Positions 1-9,117 of a DNA stretch of 64,000 bases are shown piece by piece. Positions within the stretch are counted from its first letter, which is position 1. Each line of letters begins with the position of its first letter. Origin of the DNA: Candidatus Roizmanbacteria bacterium RIFCSPLOWO2_01_FULL_40_13 (GTDB lineage Bacteria; Patescibacteriota; Microgenomatia; UBA1406; GWC2-37-13); NCBI GenBank assembly GCA_001789745.1, contig MGAN01000019.1, positions 15,393 through 79,392 on the forward strand, in the 5' to 3' direction. The translations under genes were made by a program, and so were the position numbers. Below the pieces are notes generated by a model, which was not told the DNA's origin, ran no database searches, and saw nothing but the letters and a program-made list of their open reading frames with translations.

Positions 1-345
1 GATGACATGATCGTTGGACTCACCATTGGAGCAATCGGCCCCTCGATCCCCAATATCCTGGCCGCCTATAAGGCGGCTAAGCGCGGCATGGGAGACGTGG
101 CTTTATCCGAGACCTTGGGGTCAAATATTTTTACGCTTCTTGTCACGATGGGATTTATCGCCCTGATCTCGCCAGTCGTCATCGCTCCCAACTGGATCTA
201 TTTTGACATTCCGGTCATGATCATCATGAGCCTGATGCTTTTTATCTTTATGATCACCCGCAAAACCATCTCCAAATTTGAAGGGGGTATACTTCTTGGA
301 AGCTATATCTTAATCCTCGCTATCCAAATCTTTCTTCTTCGATGA
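1..345 (+). CDS. Sodium/calcium exchanger family membrane protein, C-terminal part (truncated by window start)
   Basis: ORF with GSNIFTLLVTMG motif typical of CaCA exchangers; hydrophobic helices. Confidence 0.75.
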   Translation, partial: DDMIVGLTIGAIGPSIPNILAAYKAAKRGMGDVALSETLGSNIFTLLVTMGFIALISPVVIAPNWIYFDIPVMIIMSLMLFIFMITRKTISKFEGGILLGSYILILAIQIFLLR

Positions 346-472
346 AGCTCCCACGGCCTAACGGTCGGTGATTCAATTAGTTCGCTTCGTCAGAGCTGAA
401 ATCCTGCCGAAGCGGAAATTGCTCTCTCATCCCACGATCTAACGATCGGGGATTTCCGCGAAGGCGGATTTA
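344..472 (+). repeat. Hairpin-bearing dispersed element (family TGAAGCTCCC...GCGAAGGCGGATT), two-hairpin version
   Basis: TCCCaCGAT-ctaacg-ATCGGGGA hairpin; same sequence at 50553-50600 and diverged two-hairpin copy at 28088-28253. Confidence 0.75.
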
Positions 473-639
473 AATCTTTTGTCAACCCCAAAGACCGTCC
501 GATATTAGCATCTGCAATCAATTATGGATGCAATTATTTCGTAACCGGAAATATTAAGGATTTTAATGTCAAAAAATTAAAAACAGGATTAGAAATTATA
601 AAGTCTACAAAATTTCTTATGTTGATTAAACGTAAGTAA
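471..639 (+). pseudogene. 3' fragment of a PIN-domain toxin gene
   Basis: Open frame without start: KSFVNPKDRPILASAINYGCNYFVTGNIKDFNVKKLKTGLEIIKSTKFLMLIKRK*; 5' end abuts repeat element. Confidence 0.65.
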
Positions 640-665
640 AGCAACTGCAACCTAAAAAATTAGCA

Positions 666-688
666 GCGAACGAAGTTTATAACTTTTA
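666..688 (+). repeat. Dispersed motif GCGAACGAAGTTTATAACTTTTA (copy A)
   Basis: Shared with 6961, 10870, 12176, 16083, 16705. Confidence 0.85.
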
Positions 689-723
689 TCTACGTTCAAA
701 TTCATCTTTATTATTACCTGTGC

Positions 724-1587
724 TTAGAGTCCGTCAAGAAACGCCATTGAATAAACAACATTCGTTGACGGAAGAGATTGTTTTATTTTTGCAATTTCCG
801 CCGGATCCATTATGTTTTCCGATAAATTCAGAAGTTTTAGATTTTTAAGTTTCGACAGAAAAGCCGGAACTTCGTTAAGATTGCTCTTTGACAAATCAAC
901 CTCCTCAATCGATAAATTATCCGAATATTCGTTGGAAAATACCAGGCCGGAATTATATGCTAAAAAAAGCACTTTAAGTCCGGTCAATTTGCTGACGTCG
1001 GGCAACTCAACCAGCCCGGCATTTCCGGTTATAGAAAGTGTGTTAAGTTTTTTTAGTCTTATAATTTCCTTTGGAATGATTTGTATATCGGCCTGATTGA
1101 AATTCAAAGATGTAAGATTTTCCAGATTGCCGATTTCTTTGGGCAGGTAAGTATTTAAGGATTCAAGAAAATATAACGTCCTTAAATTATTTAAGTCGGA
1201 TATTTGCGGCGGGACCTTGGTTACCGGCGAGTCCCTGAAAAAGATCGACCTAACATGGCGGAGTTTTTTTGAATTTTTTTTAAGTTTATTAAGATCCTCA
1301 ACTTTGGTAATTTCTACATCGCATGCGGCGGGATCGGCCAAAGCAACGTCGATCGGGTATCTCCTGCCTTCTTTATGGCAGGAAACATCTTCTTCACGGG
1401 AAAGAGCAGGATCAATGGTCGGCTCCCTGGGTGATTCCTTGAGCGGCTCCCGAAGATTTTCCTCCGGGCTTTGAAATTCCTCAATATGTCTTTCCACCTG
1501 ATAGGTATGCCAGGCCACCCCACCGAAGGCAATAACATAGAATAAAAAAAGAAAATGAATCCACTGCAGTTTAAATTTCATAGGCAA
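724..1587 (-). CDS. Leucine-rich repeat protein with N-terminal TM/signal segment
   Basis: Repeated LxxLxxLxL units (LENLTSLNFNQADIQIIPKEIIRLKKLNTLSI). Confidence 0.8.
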   Translation of the reverse strand: MPMKFKLQWIHFLFLFYVIAFGGVAWHTYQVERHIEEFQSPEENLREPLKESPREPTIDPALSREEDVSCHKEGRRYPIDVALADPAACDVEITKVEDLNKLKKNSKKLRHVRSIFFRDSPVTKVPPQISDLNNLRTLYFLESLNTYLPKEIGNLENLTSLNFNQADIQIIPKEIIRLKKLNTLSITGNAGLVELPDVSKLTGLKVLFLAYNSGLVFSNEYSDNLSIEEVDLSKSNLNEVPAFLSKLKNLKLLNLSENIMDPAEIAKIKQSLPSTNVVYSMAFLDGL

Positions 1588-1596
1588 TTGTTTAAA

Positions 1597-2817
1597 TCAA
1601 ACTAACTGGGATTTTCTCACTGCGAACGAACCCAAAGCAATTGTCAGAATCGCGGTCGAACTCAGGATTATAAGGTCCAAAACCACTCCATCCAAATTGT
1701 TATAAAAAAGAGCCTGGCGCATCCCGTCTATGGCATAACGGGTGGGAACAAAAGCACTCAAATTTCTCACCCATTGCGGCACAAAGGCAATCGTCGTAAA
1801 ACCTCCTCCGAGGAGAAACAAGTAGGTGGAGACAACCGAAGCGGCCATGGCAATGAGCCGCGAGCCCTTAAACAAAGCTCCTAGTAAAGCACCCAACCCC
1901 GAAGCAGCCAGAGCCGTGGTCGTAAAAATAGCCGCCAGAGCCGGCCAGTGGGTGAGTGGAGGTGAAATAACTTTAAAATAGGCGGCAAGAATAAGGGCCG
2001 GAAGCAGGGCAATCATCACCGCGATCAATCCTCCCAAAATCCGGCCTGCCATCAGTTGCCATGAAGGTGTTGGTGAAACAACAAGATATAAGCTGGTTTT
2101 TCTTTCGATGTCCTGAGCGGAAAGCAGAGCCGTCCCCATAAGACCAACGTTTAGAATCAATAAAATAAAAGCCGAGACCGTCTGATAACTGAACCACTCG
2201 ACATTCGTCTGACGGAGGTCTCTCTTATACACATCAACCCTGTAGGGATTAGGCAGGTACTGGTTATCTGCTTCCGGATTAACGCTGCCGGCCGGTCCTT
2301 CTTCCTCCTCTTCGGCATCAAGCTTTAACTGGGGGGCGTCGAATTGCGCAACCGACCGGTCGACACTGCGCCTGATATCATCGGAAAAATCAATATCGAC
2401 ATTGTTAAGAACGTATCCGACTTCGGCCTCGCCTTTGGCTACTTTTTCATCAAAATCCGAAGGGATGGTAATGACGGCGGCCACTTCCTGGGTATCGAGC
2501 ATCCTTTGGGCGATTTTGGCGTCGGTAATTGTTAAAAAATAGGCGTCCGAATCGGTCTGGATAATCCGTTGCATTTTTTGAGCATTAGGGCCTTTTCCAT
2601 CAACAACCAGTGCAACCGGCTGCTGAAGGACCGCCAGACTAAGAGTAACCAAAACCATCGCCATACCTATAGGCGGAATAACGGCAGCCGCAATGGCAAA
2701 AGGCGTCCGCCTCCAAAGTATTAAATCAAGTCGGGCGATCGACCAAAGTCTTTTTATCATGACAAAATATTTTTTCTGGTTAACCGCCAGGATACGTAAA
2801 GAGCCAGTAAGGCCCAA
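1597..2817 (-). CDS. ABC-2 type transporter permease
   Basis: N-terminal TM, large extracellular domain, C-terminal TM cluster; next to second permease and ATPase. Confidence 0.85.
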   Translation of the reverse strand: MGLTGSLRILAVNQKKYFVMIKRLWSIARLDLILWRRTPFAIAAAVIPPIGMAMVLVTLSLAVLQQPVALVVDGKGPNAQKMQRIIQTDSDAYFLTITDAKIAQRMLDTQEVAAVITIPSDFDEKVAKGEAEVGYVLNNVDIDFSDDIRRSVDRSVAQFDAPQLKLDAEEEEEGPAGSVNPEADNQYLPNPYRVDVYKRDLRQTNVEWFSYQTVSAFILLILNVGLMGTALLSAQDIERKTSLYLVVSPTPSWQLMAGRILGGLIAVMIALLPALILAAYFKVISPPLTHWPALAAIFTTTALAASGLGALLGALFKGSRLIAMAASVVSTYLFLLGGGFTTIAFVPQWVRNLSAFVPTRYAIDGMRQALFYNNLDGVVLDLIILSSTAILTIALGSFAVRKSQLV

Positions 2818-3863
2818 CCTGCCAGAGCCAGATAATTAACTGTTACCGATTCCGGAGTCACCTTTAACCCCAAGACCGCATGTTCGATGATTCCGACTGC
2901 ATAGTAAAGGGGAGTAAAGTGCGCCATCGCCCACAATAGATTGCCGTCGAACCTTTCCGGTTCGTAAGTACCGGAAAAAAGGTAAAGTGGTAAAGCAACA
3001 CCGAAAATAAACGAGGCGACCGGAAAAGCTTTCTTCATACTCACTCCAAGAGCCATCCCAACCAAACCGAAAATGAAAACAGAGACAAGAAGAACCCCCG
3101 CCATCTGCAAAGGATATAGCGGTTTTATACCCCAACCAATAAGACCAACCGCAACCGCAACCGTTAAGCCAATCACGGAAACGATGTTGGCAGCCAGAAC
3201 CCTGCCAATGAAAACAACCAAAGGGTGAATGGGCGAGACCGCCAAAAACTCGACGGTTTTTGATTCAAATTCCGAGGCAACCGCCACACCGCTTAAAATG
3301 CCGGAAATAACCAGGGCTGCCAAAACTAAAGCGCTGACGACCATATAAGTGACAAAATCGGTATCATGGTCAATTAAATCCTTCTCCGCCGATTCGACCC
3401 GAATTTCCTTAAATCCCTGGTTCCTACCAAAATCTGTAATGGCCGAAGGCAATGCCCTCTGAATATCCATGCTCATATCAGTATCAATATTGTCAATGAC
3501 AACGCCAATTGGAGCGGTTCGGCTTGCGGCTATCGCTTTAGAAAAACCCTGGGGAATCATAATAATGGCAACCAAATTGCCGTGCCGTATCTCCTCCAAT
3601 GCTTTTTTGTAGTCATAATTGAACATTAAGGAAAACGAATGGTGGGCATTTTCGAGGTTTTTAACAAACTCTTTGGCCAATGGGCCTTTGTCATAGTCTA
3701 TCAAAGCGGTCGGCGCGAAGGCTCCGGTCAAGCCAAAAAGAGTCACCAAAAAAAGGAAAGTCACCGCTTGGACCATCACCAAGGCAATGAGAAAAGGGGA
3801 CCGAAAAAGCTTGATGATTTCCGCCCGGAAAGAGGCTGATAAAACTCTAAGGAACATGGTCAT
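2757..3863 (-). CDS. ABC-2 type transporter permease
   Basis: Same architecture; ASEFESKTVEFLAVSPIHP motif of ABC-2 permeases. Confidence 0.85.
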   Translation of the reverse strand: MTMFLRVLSASFRAEIIKLFRSPFLIALVMVQAVTFLFLVTLFGLTGAFAPTALIDYDKGPLAKEFVKNLENAHHSFSLMFNYDYKKALEEIRHGNLVAIIMIPQGFSKAIAASRTAPIGVVIDNIDTDMSMDIQRALPSAITDFGRNQGFKEIRVESAEKDLIDHDTDFVTYMVVSALVLAALVISGILSGVAVASEFESKTVEFLAVSPIHPLVVFIGRVLAANIVSVIGLTVAVAVGLIGWGIKPLYPLQMAGVLLVSVFIFGLVGMALGVSMKKAFPVASFIFGVALPLYLFSGTYEPERFDGNLLWAMAHFTPLYYAVGIIEHAVLGLKVTPESVTVNYLALAGWALLALYVSWRLTRKNILS

Positions 3864-4773
3864 TTTTTTCTTGCAATGACTTAAAAACTTCGGCCAGGTC
3901 GGGCGACCTGAATCTAAAGCCGTTGATTTTTCCCGTTCCCACTATAATATCGAGCATCTGTTTTTTCAAAGTCCGATCTTTCAAAAATATTGACAGCCCG
4001 CTTGGAGTGGTATCAGCCCGAAGAACGCCCTTTTTGCCGGACAAAATGTCTATGAATTTTTCGCCGGCTTCTGCGTCGCACTCGACATCGAGACAGTAGC
4101 CTGCGCGGCTGACAAGATAATCCGGTGAGGCAGTTGTCAAAAGGCGGCCTTTGTGCAAAACAGCAACCATGTCGCAAAGAGCCTGGGCTTCATCCAGGTA
4201 ATTGGTGGCAACGATGATCGTTCTGCCCTGGGATTTGAGAAGTCTTAGGTGCGACCAGATGGCGTGTCTGGCTTCGACGTCGACCCCAAGGGTGGGCTCG
4301 TCGATAATCAAAAGTTGCGGATCATGTAAAAAACCGCGGGCAATCGCTACCCGTCTTTTAAGCCCGCCCGACAGGGTTTTGACTATCTGGTTTTTTCTAT
4401 CCATTAATTTTAAAAGTTCGAGCACTTCCGTGATTCTTTCCTTGGTATTTTCCAGATTATAGAGGGCGGCGGCGAATTCAAGGTTTTCAAAGGTAGTTAA
4501 TTCTTCGTAAAGGGCGGTTTCCTGAAAAACCACACCGATTTTGGAGCGAAGCCGGCCGTCATCTGAAGGCAGTTCCGTACCAAGTAAGGTAATTTTTCCC
4601 GAAGTCTGGTTGCGAAGGCCATTTATCAATGAAAGCAGAGTGCTTTTTCCGGCGCCGTTTAGTCCCAAAAACCCAGTGATTTCTCCAGCTTTGATGTCAA
4701 GACTTATATTATTGAGGATAGTCGTTGTCCCGATTTTATAGTCTACCTTATTAAAGGCAACGGTTATTTCCAT
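3847..4773 (-). CDS. ABC transporter ATP-binding protein
   Basis: Walker A GLNGAGKST, signature LSGGLKRR, Walker B LLIIDEPT. Confidence 0.95.
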   Translation of the reverse strand: MEITVAFNKVDYKIGTTTILNNISLDIKAGEITGFLGLNGAGKSTLLSLINGLRNQTSGKITLLGTELPSDDGRLRSKIGVVFQETALYEELTTFENLEFAAALYNLENTKERITEVLELLKLMDRKNQIVKTLSGGLKRRVAIARGFLHDPQLLIIDEPTLGVDVEARHAIWSHLRLLKSQGRTIIVATNYLDEAQALCDMVAVLHKGRLLTTASPDYLVSRAGYCLDVECDAEAGEKFIDILSGKKGVLRADTTPSGLSIFLKDRTLKKQMLDIIVGTGKINGFRFRSPDLAEVFKSLQEKNDHVP

Positions 4774-4873
4774 AAGGTTATTCAGTAAGAATAGCAGAAA
4801 AACAAGAATCCGTCAGCTTAAAAATCATTGTTGAAATCGAAAGAATATGTCCTTATACTTTATTAATAAATAA

Positions 4874-5983
4874 ATGGCAGACTTCAGGGAAATCAGTCAT
4901 GCACCAGTGCTAATTTTACTGGCTCTGATTTTGGCGGCCGGCGGAATCGGATATACTATAACCCAGAACAACCAGAAGAACTCCGCTTTGCAAAACACCT
5001 ATGTCAGATACATAAGTAATGGTTCGGTCGTAGGGCCCCCGAGGCAGATACTGGACGCGTCCCCGCCGAACGTTGGCGATCCGATTAAAAGCGTTTCGGT
5101 TTCCGGTAATAACGTTACGGTCACTTTCGATTATCCTTCGGCAACAGCAGGGGACTATATTGAAATCTATAATGGTTCAAGCGCAACAAACGTATTGCCC
5201 CAAAACCGCAAATACTTAAATAACGGCATCTCACCGCCAACGACTGCGGTCACCACAGGGAATGTCACATTGTCCGTTCCCGATCCAAACGCGACTACTT
5301 CGGACAATGCTCCGATGGCCTTTCCAACCCTGGTAATTCCTACAGACAGGGATCTTACCCTGAAACAGGGAACATTTGAATTTCAACCTCCGGTACCGCC
5401 GACCAAAGAAGCAGGCATCTGCAATGCCGCCAATGTCCAGTTTGACGAAGAAGGGGCAACCGCCGGAAAAGGAAATATCTTTATTGCTGTCGATCCTCCA
5501 AATGGACAACCTGTAGGACCTCACAGGCAGTTAAGAGCTTGGGTCAGAGATGAGGCTGGCGGCATGTTTCCAAATTCGGCAGCAGCCGACGCAAACGGCA
5601 ATGTCACCAGACACAGTAACCCGGCGGTAGATAAGGATTCCCATGGATATCCTTGGGAATCGGCAGTTTATTTAACCAGGCTTACGCCCGAAAACGTCAA
5701 CGGCCCTTTCACAGGAGACAAGGAGAACGGCGGAACACCGGTCTTTCAACACGCGGTAAAAGGTCAGGTACGAAGTAAGGGGCAACCGTTTTTGAATATT
5801 CCGGTCAACGATGACCCGACACCCTTTATAATCGGAACGAGAGGAGGTCATGGAAATAAGAATGCCGAATATATCTGGAATGTCGATTCACTCGGTCTTA
5901 CGCCTGGCAACTATCGCGTCCAGATCTCTTTGCATGACGGCGATAACGACTTGGCCATTGAATGCACTACGATAATCCTTTAA
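4874..5983 (+). CDS. Hypothetical secreted/membrane-anchored protein
   Basis: Long ORF with N-terminal hydrophobic segment; no recognised domain. Confidence 0.7.
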   Translation: MADFREISHAPVLILLALILAAGGIGYTITQNNQKNSALQNTYVRYISNGSVVGPPRQILDASPPNVGDPIKSVSVSGNNVTVTFDYPSATAGDYIEIYNGSSATNVLPQNRKYLNNGISPPTTAVTTGNVTLSVPDPNATTSDNAPMAFPTLVIPTDRDLTLKQGTFEFQPPVPPTKEAGICNAANVQFDEEGATAGKGNIFIAVDPPNGQPVGPHRQLRAWVRDEAGGMFPNSAAADANGNVTRHSNPAVDKDSHGYPWESAVYLTRLTPENVNGPFTGDKENGGTPVFQHAVKGQVRSKGQPFLNIPVNDDPTPFIIGTRGGHGNKNAEYIWNVDSLGLTPGNYRVQISLHDGDNDLAIECTTIIL

Positions 5984-5986
5984 AAG

Positions 5987-6565
5987 TCAGAAGGCACAGT
6001 AGAAATCCTTAACAAGCCATTTGCTGTTTTCATTGATAAGAATTACCCGATACAAATCTCTTTTTTCCCCGATTTCCTCCTGGAGAATGACAGTTGCTTT
6101 CAACTTTGCAGCGTCAAAAGTTGCCGCTTGCGGGACCAGGGTTTTCGGTGAATCCGTTACTCCAATACAATTAAGGACGGGATCATTTTCCTTATAGTCA
6201 CCCAATATGATAAAGTCTTCAAGAGTTTCTTTAAATCCGGTCGAAACATATGGACTGTTTTTGAAAGCACCTGAACCCAAGGGATCGGGATGACCGTTGT
6301 ACCATTTATAAAATTCCCTGGCGGCGTATTCGGGCGATTCCGGCGGTGGATAGGATTTATTCACCGTTTCTTCGGTTGTTCCATCAGCTTGATTTTGAAG
6401 GACCGGCAGGCTTTCATCTTGGAGTTGGGTGGTTGCCATATCGTCTGTTTGGTTGATTTCACTGGTAGCAGTCTTTTTTTTGGAACTTAAGACAGAGAGT
6501 ATGATAATAAGAGACAACAGGACAAAAACCATGACAGCGGTAGCAAGATATAATTTTTTTTCCAT
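5987..6565 (-). CDS. Hypothetical membrane-anchored protein, DUF3828-like
   Basis: N-terminal TM; PEYAAREFYKWYNGHPDPLGSGAFK resembles DUF3828-type proteins. Confidence 0.55.
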   Translation of the reverse strand: MEKKLYLATAVMVFVLLSLIIILSVLSSKKKTATSEINQTDDMATTQLQDESLPVLQNQADGTTEETVNKSYPPPESPEYAAREFYKWYNGHPDPLGSGAFKNSPYVSTGFKETLEDFIILGDYKENDPVLNCIGVTDSPKTLVPQAATFDAAKLKATVILQEEIGEKRDLYRVILINENSKWLVKDFYCAF

Positions 6566-6924
6566 GTATATTAATTTGTTATTCTGGTAAGTTCCATCCC
6601 GAGCCAGAATGACAAATTACTTCTTAATTACGCAATGGTTATATTATAAGTTTCAATATAAGTTTTTTTTAAAAACAAGTCAATAAATAATATTTGTTGA
6701 CGGTAATACATTCTATATTTTCCCAACTTCTAGCGGTCAATTTCATTTTCGGATAAAACAAGATATTGAAGATTTTTTGGGACTTGCCAGTTTTTACCTT
6801 CAAAGCCTTCATTTTTTATTTTCTCTAAAATCTTTAAATAACTTTAAAATTCAAAGATTCATCGTTTAGCCCCTCTCCAAGTTTTTATGCATGAAAGAAA
6901 CTTCTAAAAATCATCCGGTTGAGC

Positions 6925-6982
6925 ATAGCGGATTATAATCCTGAGATTTAATTAATCGAAGAACGAAGTTTATAACTTTTTT
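6925..6982 (+). repeat. Dispersed motif copy B with 31-bp insert (GGATTATAATCC palindrome)
   Basis: Same 56-bp core agcggattataatcctgagatttaattaatcgaagaacgaagtttataactttttt as copy D at ~12140-12195. Confidence 0.9.
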
Positions 6983-7034
6983 GCTTCCCTAACTGTTCCT
7001 AGTAATTATTTGTATCAAATAAGGTAAGGAGGAA

Positions 7035-9062
7035 TTAATGAATTACAATATTTCCTCCAGTTAATTCAGTAGTAGGATCAGAGTTGTCATTTGAACCTAA
7101 ATTATTATCATAAACAACTTGGTCATTATTGTTTTCATCCCAGATTTTTATTCTGAATTTATCAACTCCTCCGCCACCATTTATTGATCCATCGATTGCA
7201 GATAGTTGAAACCCGTAACTTCCGCTTCCGTTAACAGTTCCATCGCCTTTAAACTTAGCTTGAGCGCCGGCAACGACCAACCATTGATAGACAGTACTGG
7301 TAAATGTAAAATCAGCCGCTTGGAACTTAAACTGGGTATTCCCCGTTGGCGTACTTGCACCCGGCTGGTATTTGGATACAAATCCAAATTTTGCGATTCC
7401 GGTTAATGAAGAATTCGGAACATAAGAACCTACCGGAGAATCGATTACTCCAGCTCCTGTTACAAATCCGCCTGAAGCGGAATTGTCATAAACTACAATA
7501 AATTGATAAATAGATTCTCCAATACCCTCGTCATCATCGGCGATATTGACTTTAACTTCATAAACTCCTGGTATTGTATATGTATGACTTCCTGTTACCG
7601 TATCGTTTTGTTGATCCACCGTGCCGGCAGAGGTTAGGTTATCGCCCCATTCCCAAACACCGGTATGTGTATCTGGCACTCCAGGATCAGTGAAAGAAAC
7701 ATTTGTGTTGATTTGTGTATTAACTAATATTGGATCGGTTGGTGCAGTAATTGGACCAACAGTTGGTGTGACGTTTGTGATATTAACAATTGTCTGATCT
7801 ATAGCAGTCAAGTTTCCGTCGTCAGTCACCTGAACTGTGATTATCTTTGAATCAGGTCCGTCTAAATTAGTTGCAGAAAAAGTTACAGTTTGTCCTAGGA
7901 TTTCAAAGGTTCCGTTATTATCTAAATCCCAAGCATAGGTTAAAGGACCGTTTTCCGGATCGGAACCAGTTGCGGCAACTTGAACCGTTTCACCTTCATT
8001 TACTTCATACGGACCGTCTGCGTCAACAGACGGAGTAATGTTCGGAAATACCACGGTTGCCTCTTCAGTTTTACCAGTGAAAACACCACCAGCTGTTGTG
8101 TCTCCTCCAATTGCATAAATTTTACCATTCCCTCCTGTTGTAACGCCAAGAACCATTCTTGATGTTGGCATGTTTATTTTGGCTTCCCAGCTGTTTGATA
8201 GCGTATCAAATTCTTCTACGACATTTAGTGGTGATTGGGAATATGGAGTAACATAACCATATCCTCCAATTGCATAGATTTTATTTTTTAAAGCGGCAAC
8301 TCCAAGTCCGTAGCGTGCAGTTGGCATATTTGCTTTAGAGGACCAAGTATCTGTTATTGGATCGTATTCTTCAATATTATTATTGAGTTGACCACTCCAA
8401 CCTCCCACCACATATATCTTACCATTACTTCCTAATACTGCTCCCATTTGAAACCGTGCAGTTGGCATATTTGCTTTAGAGGACCAAGTATCTGTTATTG
8501 GATCGTATTCTTCAACTATATTTAAAAGTTGACCATTATATCCCCCAATTGCGTAAATTTTACCATTGTTACCTGACACTGCGACTAATCCTTCTCGCGC
8601 TGTAGGCATGCTGGCTCGACTTGACCATGTGTTGGTCAGAGCGTTGTACTCTAAAACTGAATTTAGTCTGTTAGATCCATAAACTCCTCCAAAAACATAA
8701 ATTTTTCCATTTAATTCTGCTGCTCCAAAAGCAAGTCGCAGTGATGGCATACTTGCTTTTGGTAACCAAGAATTACTGTTTGGATCATATTCCTCATTAG
8801 TACTGACTATTGAGTTATCGGGAAACCTCTGTCCTCCAATAACATAAATTTTTCCATTACTTGCCGAAACGGCCGGCATCCACCCTCTTGGTGTAGGCAT
8901 TTGCGATCGTGTTGTCCACGATACAGTAGTTGATGCAAAAATATAATTGAAAAAAGGTAATACTAAAAGAGATGAAAATAAAATTATAAAAACTATAAAG
9001 AAATTGTAATTTAATGAAAAGAACGAAGTTCTTATATTTTTCATATTATTTATTTTACACAA
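7035..9062 (-). CDS. Kelch-repeat protein with PKD-type domains
   Basis: Kelch units (GKIYVIGGQ...NSWLPKASMPSLR) repeated, followed by DADGPYEVNEGETVQVAATGSDPENGPLTYAWDLDNNG. Confidence 0.9.
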   Translation of the reverse strand: MCKINNMKNIRTSFFSLNYNFFIVFIILFSSLLVLPFFNYIFASTTVSWTTRSQMPTPRGWMPAVSASNGKIYVIGGQRFPDNSIVSTNEEYDPNSNSWLPKASMPSLRLAFGAAELNGKIYVFGGVYGSNRLNSVLEYNALTNTWSSRASMPTAREGLVAVSGNNGKIYAIGGYNGQLLNIVEEYDPITDTWSSKANMPTARFQMGAVLGSNGKIYVVGGWSGQLNNNIEEYDPITDTWSSKANMPTARYGLGVAALKNKIYAIGGYGYVTPYSQSPLNVVEEFDTLSNSWEAKINMPTSRMVLGVTTGGNGKIYAIGGDTTAGGVFTGKTEEATVVFPNITPSVDADGPYEVNEGETVQVAATGSDPENGPLTYAWDLDNNGTFEILGQTVTFSATNLDGPDSKIITVQVTDDGNLTAIDQTIVNITNVTPTVGPITAPTDPILVNTQINTNVSFTDPGVPDTHTGVWEWGDNLTSAGTVDQQNDTVTGSHTYTIPGVYEVKVNIADDDEGIGESIYQFIVVYDNSASGGFVTGAGVIDSPVGSYVPNSSLTGIAKFGFVSKYQPGASTPTGNTQFKFQAADFTFTSTVYQWLVVAGAQAKFKGDGTVNGSGSYGFQLSAIDGSINGGGGVDKFRIKIWDENNNDQVVYDNNLGSNDNSDPTTELTGGNIVIH

Positions 9063-9117
9063 ATTGTATACTAAAAAAGTTTAATTTCAAAATCTGTTAA
9101 TAAATCTGTTATTAAGC

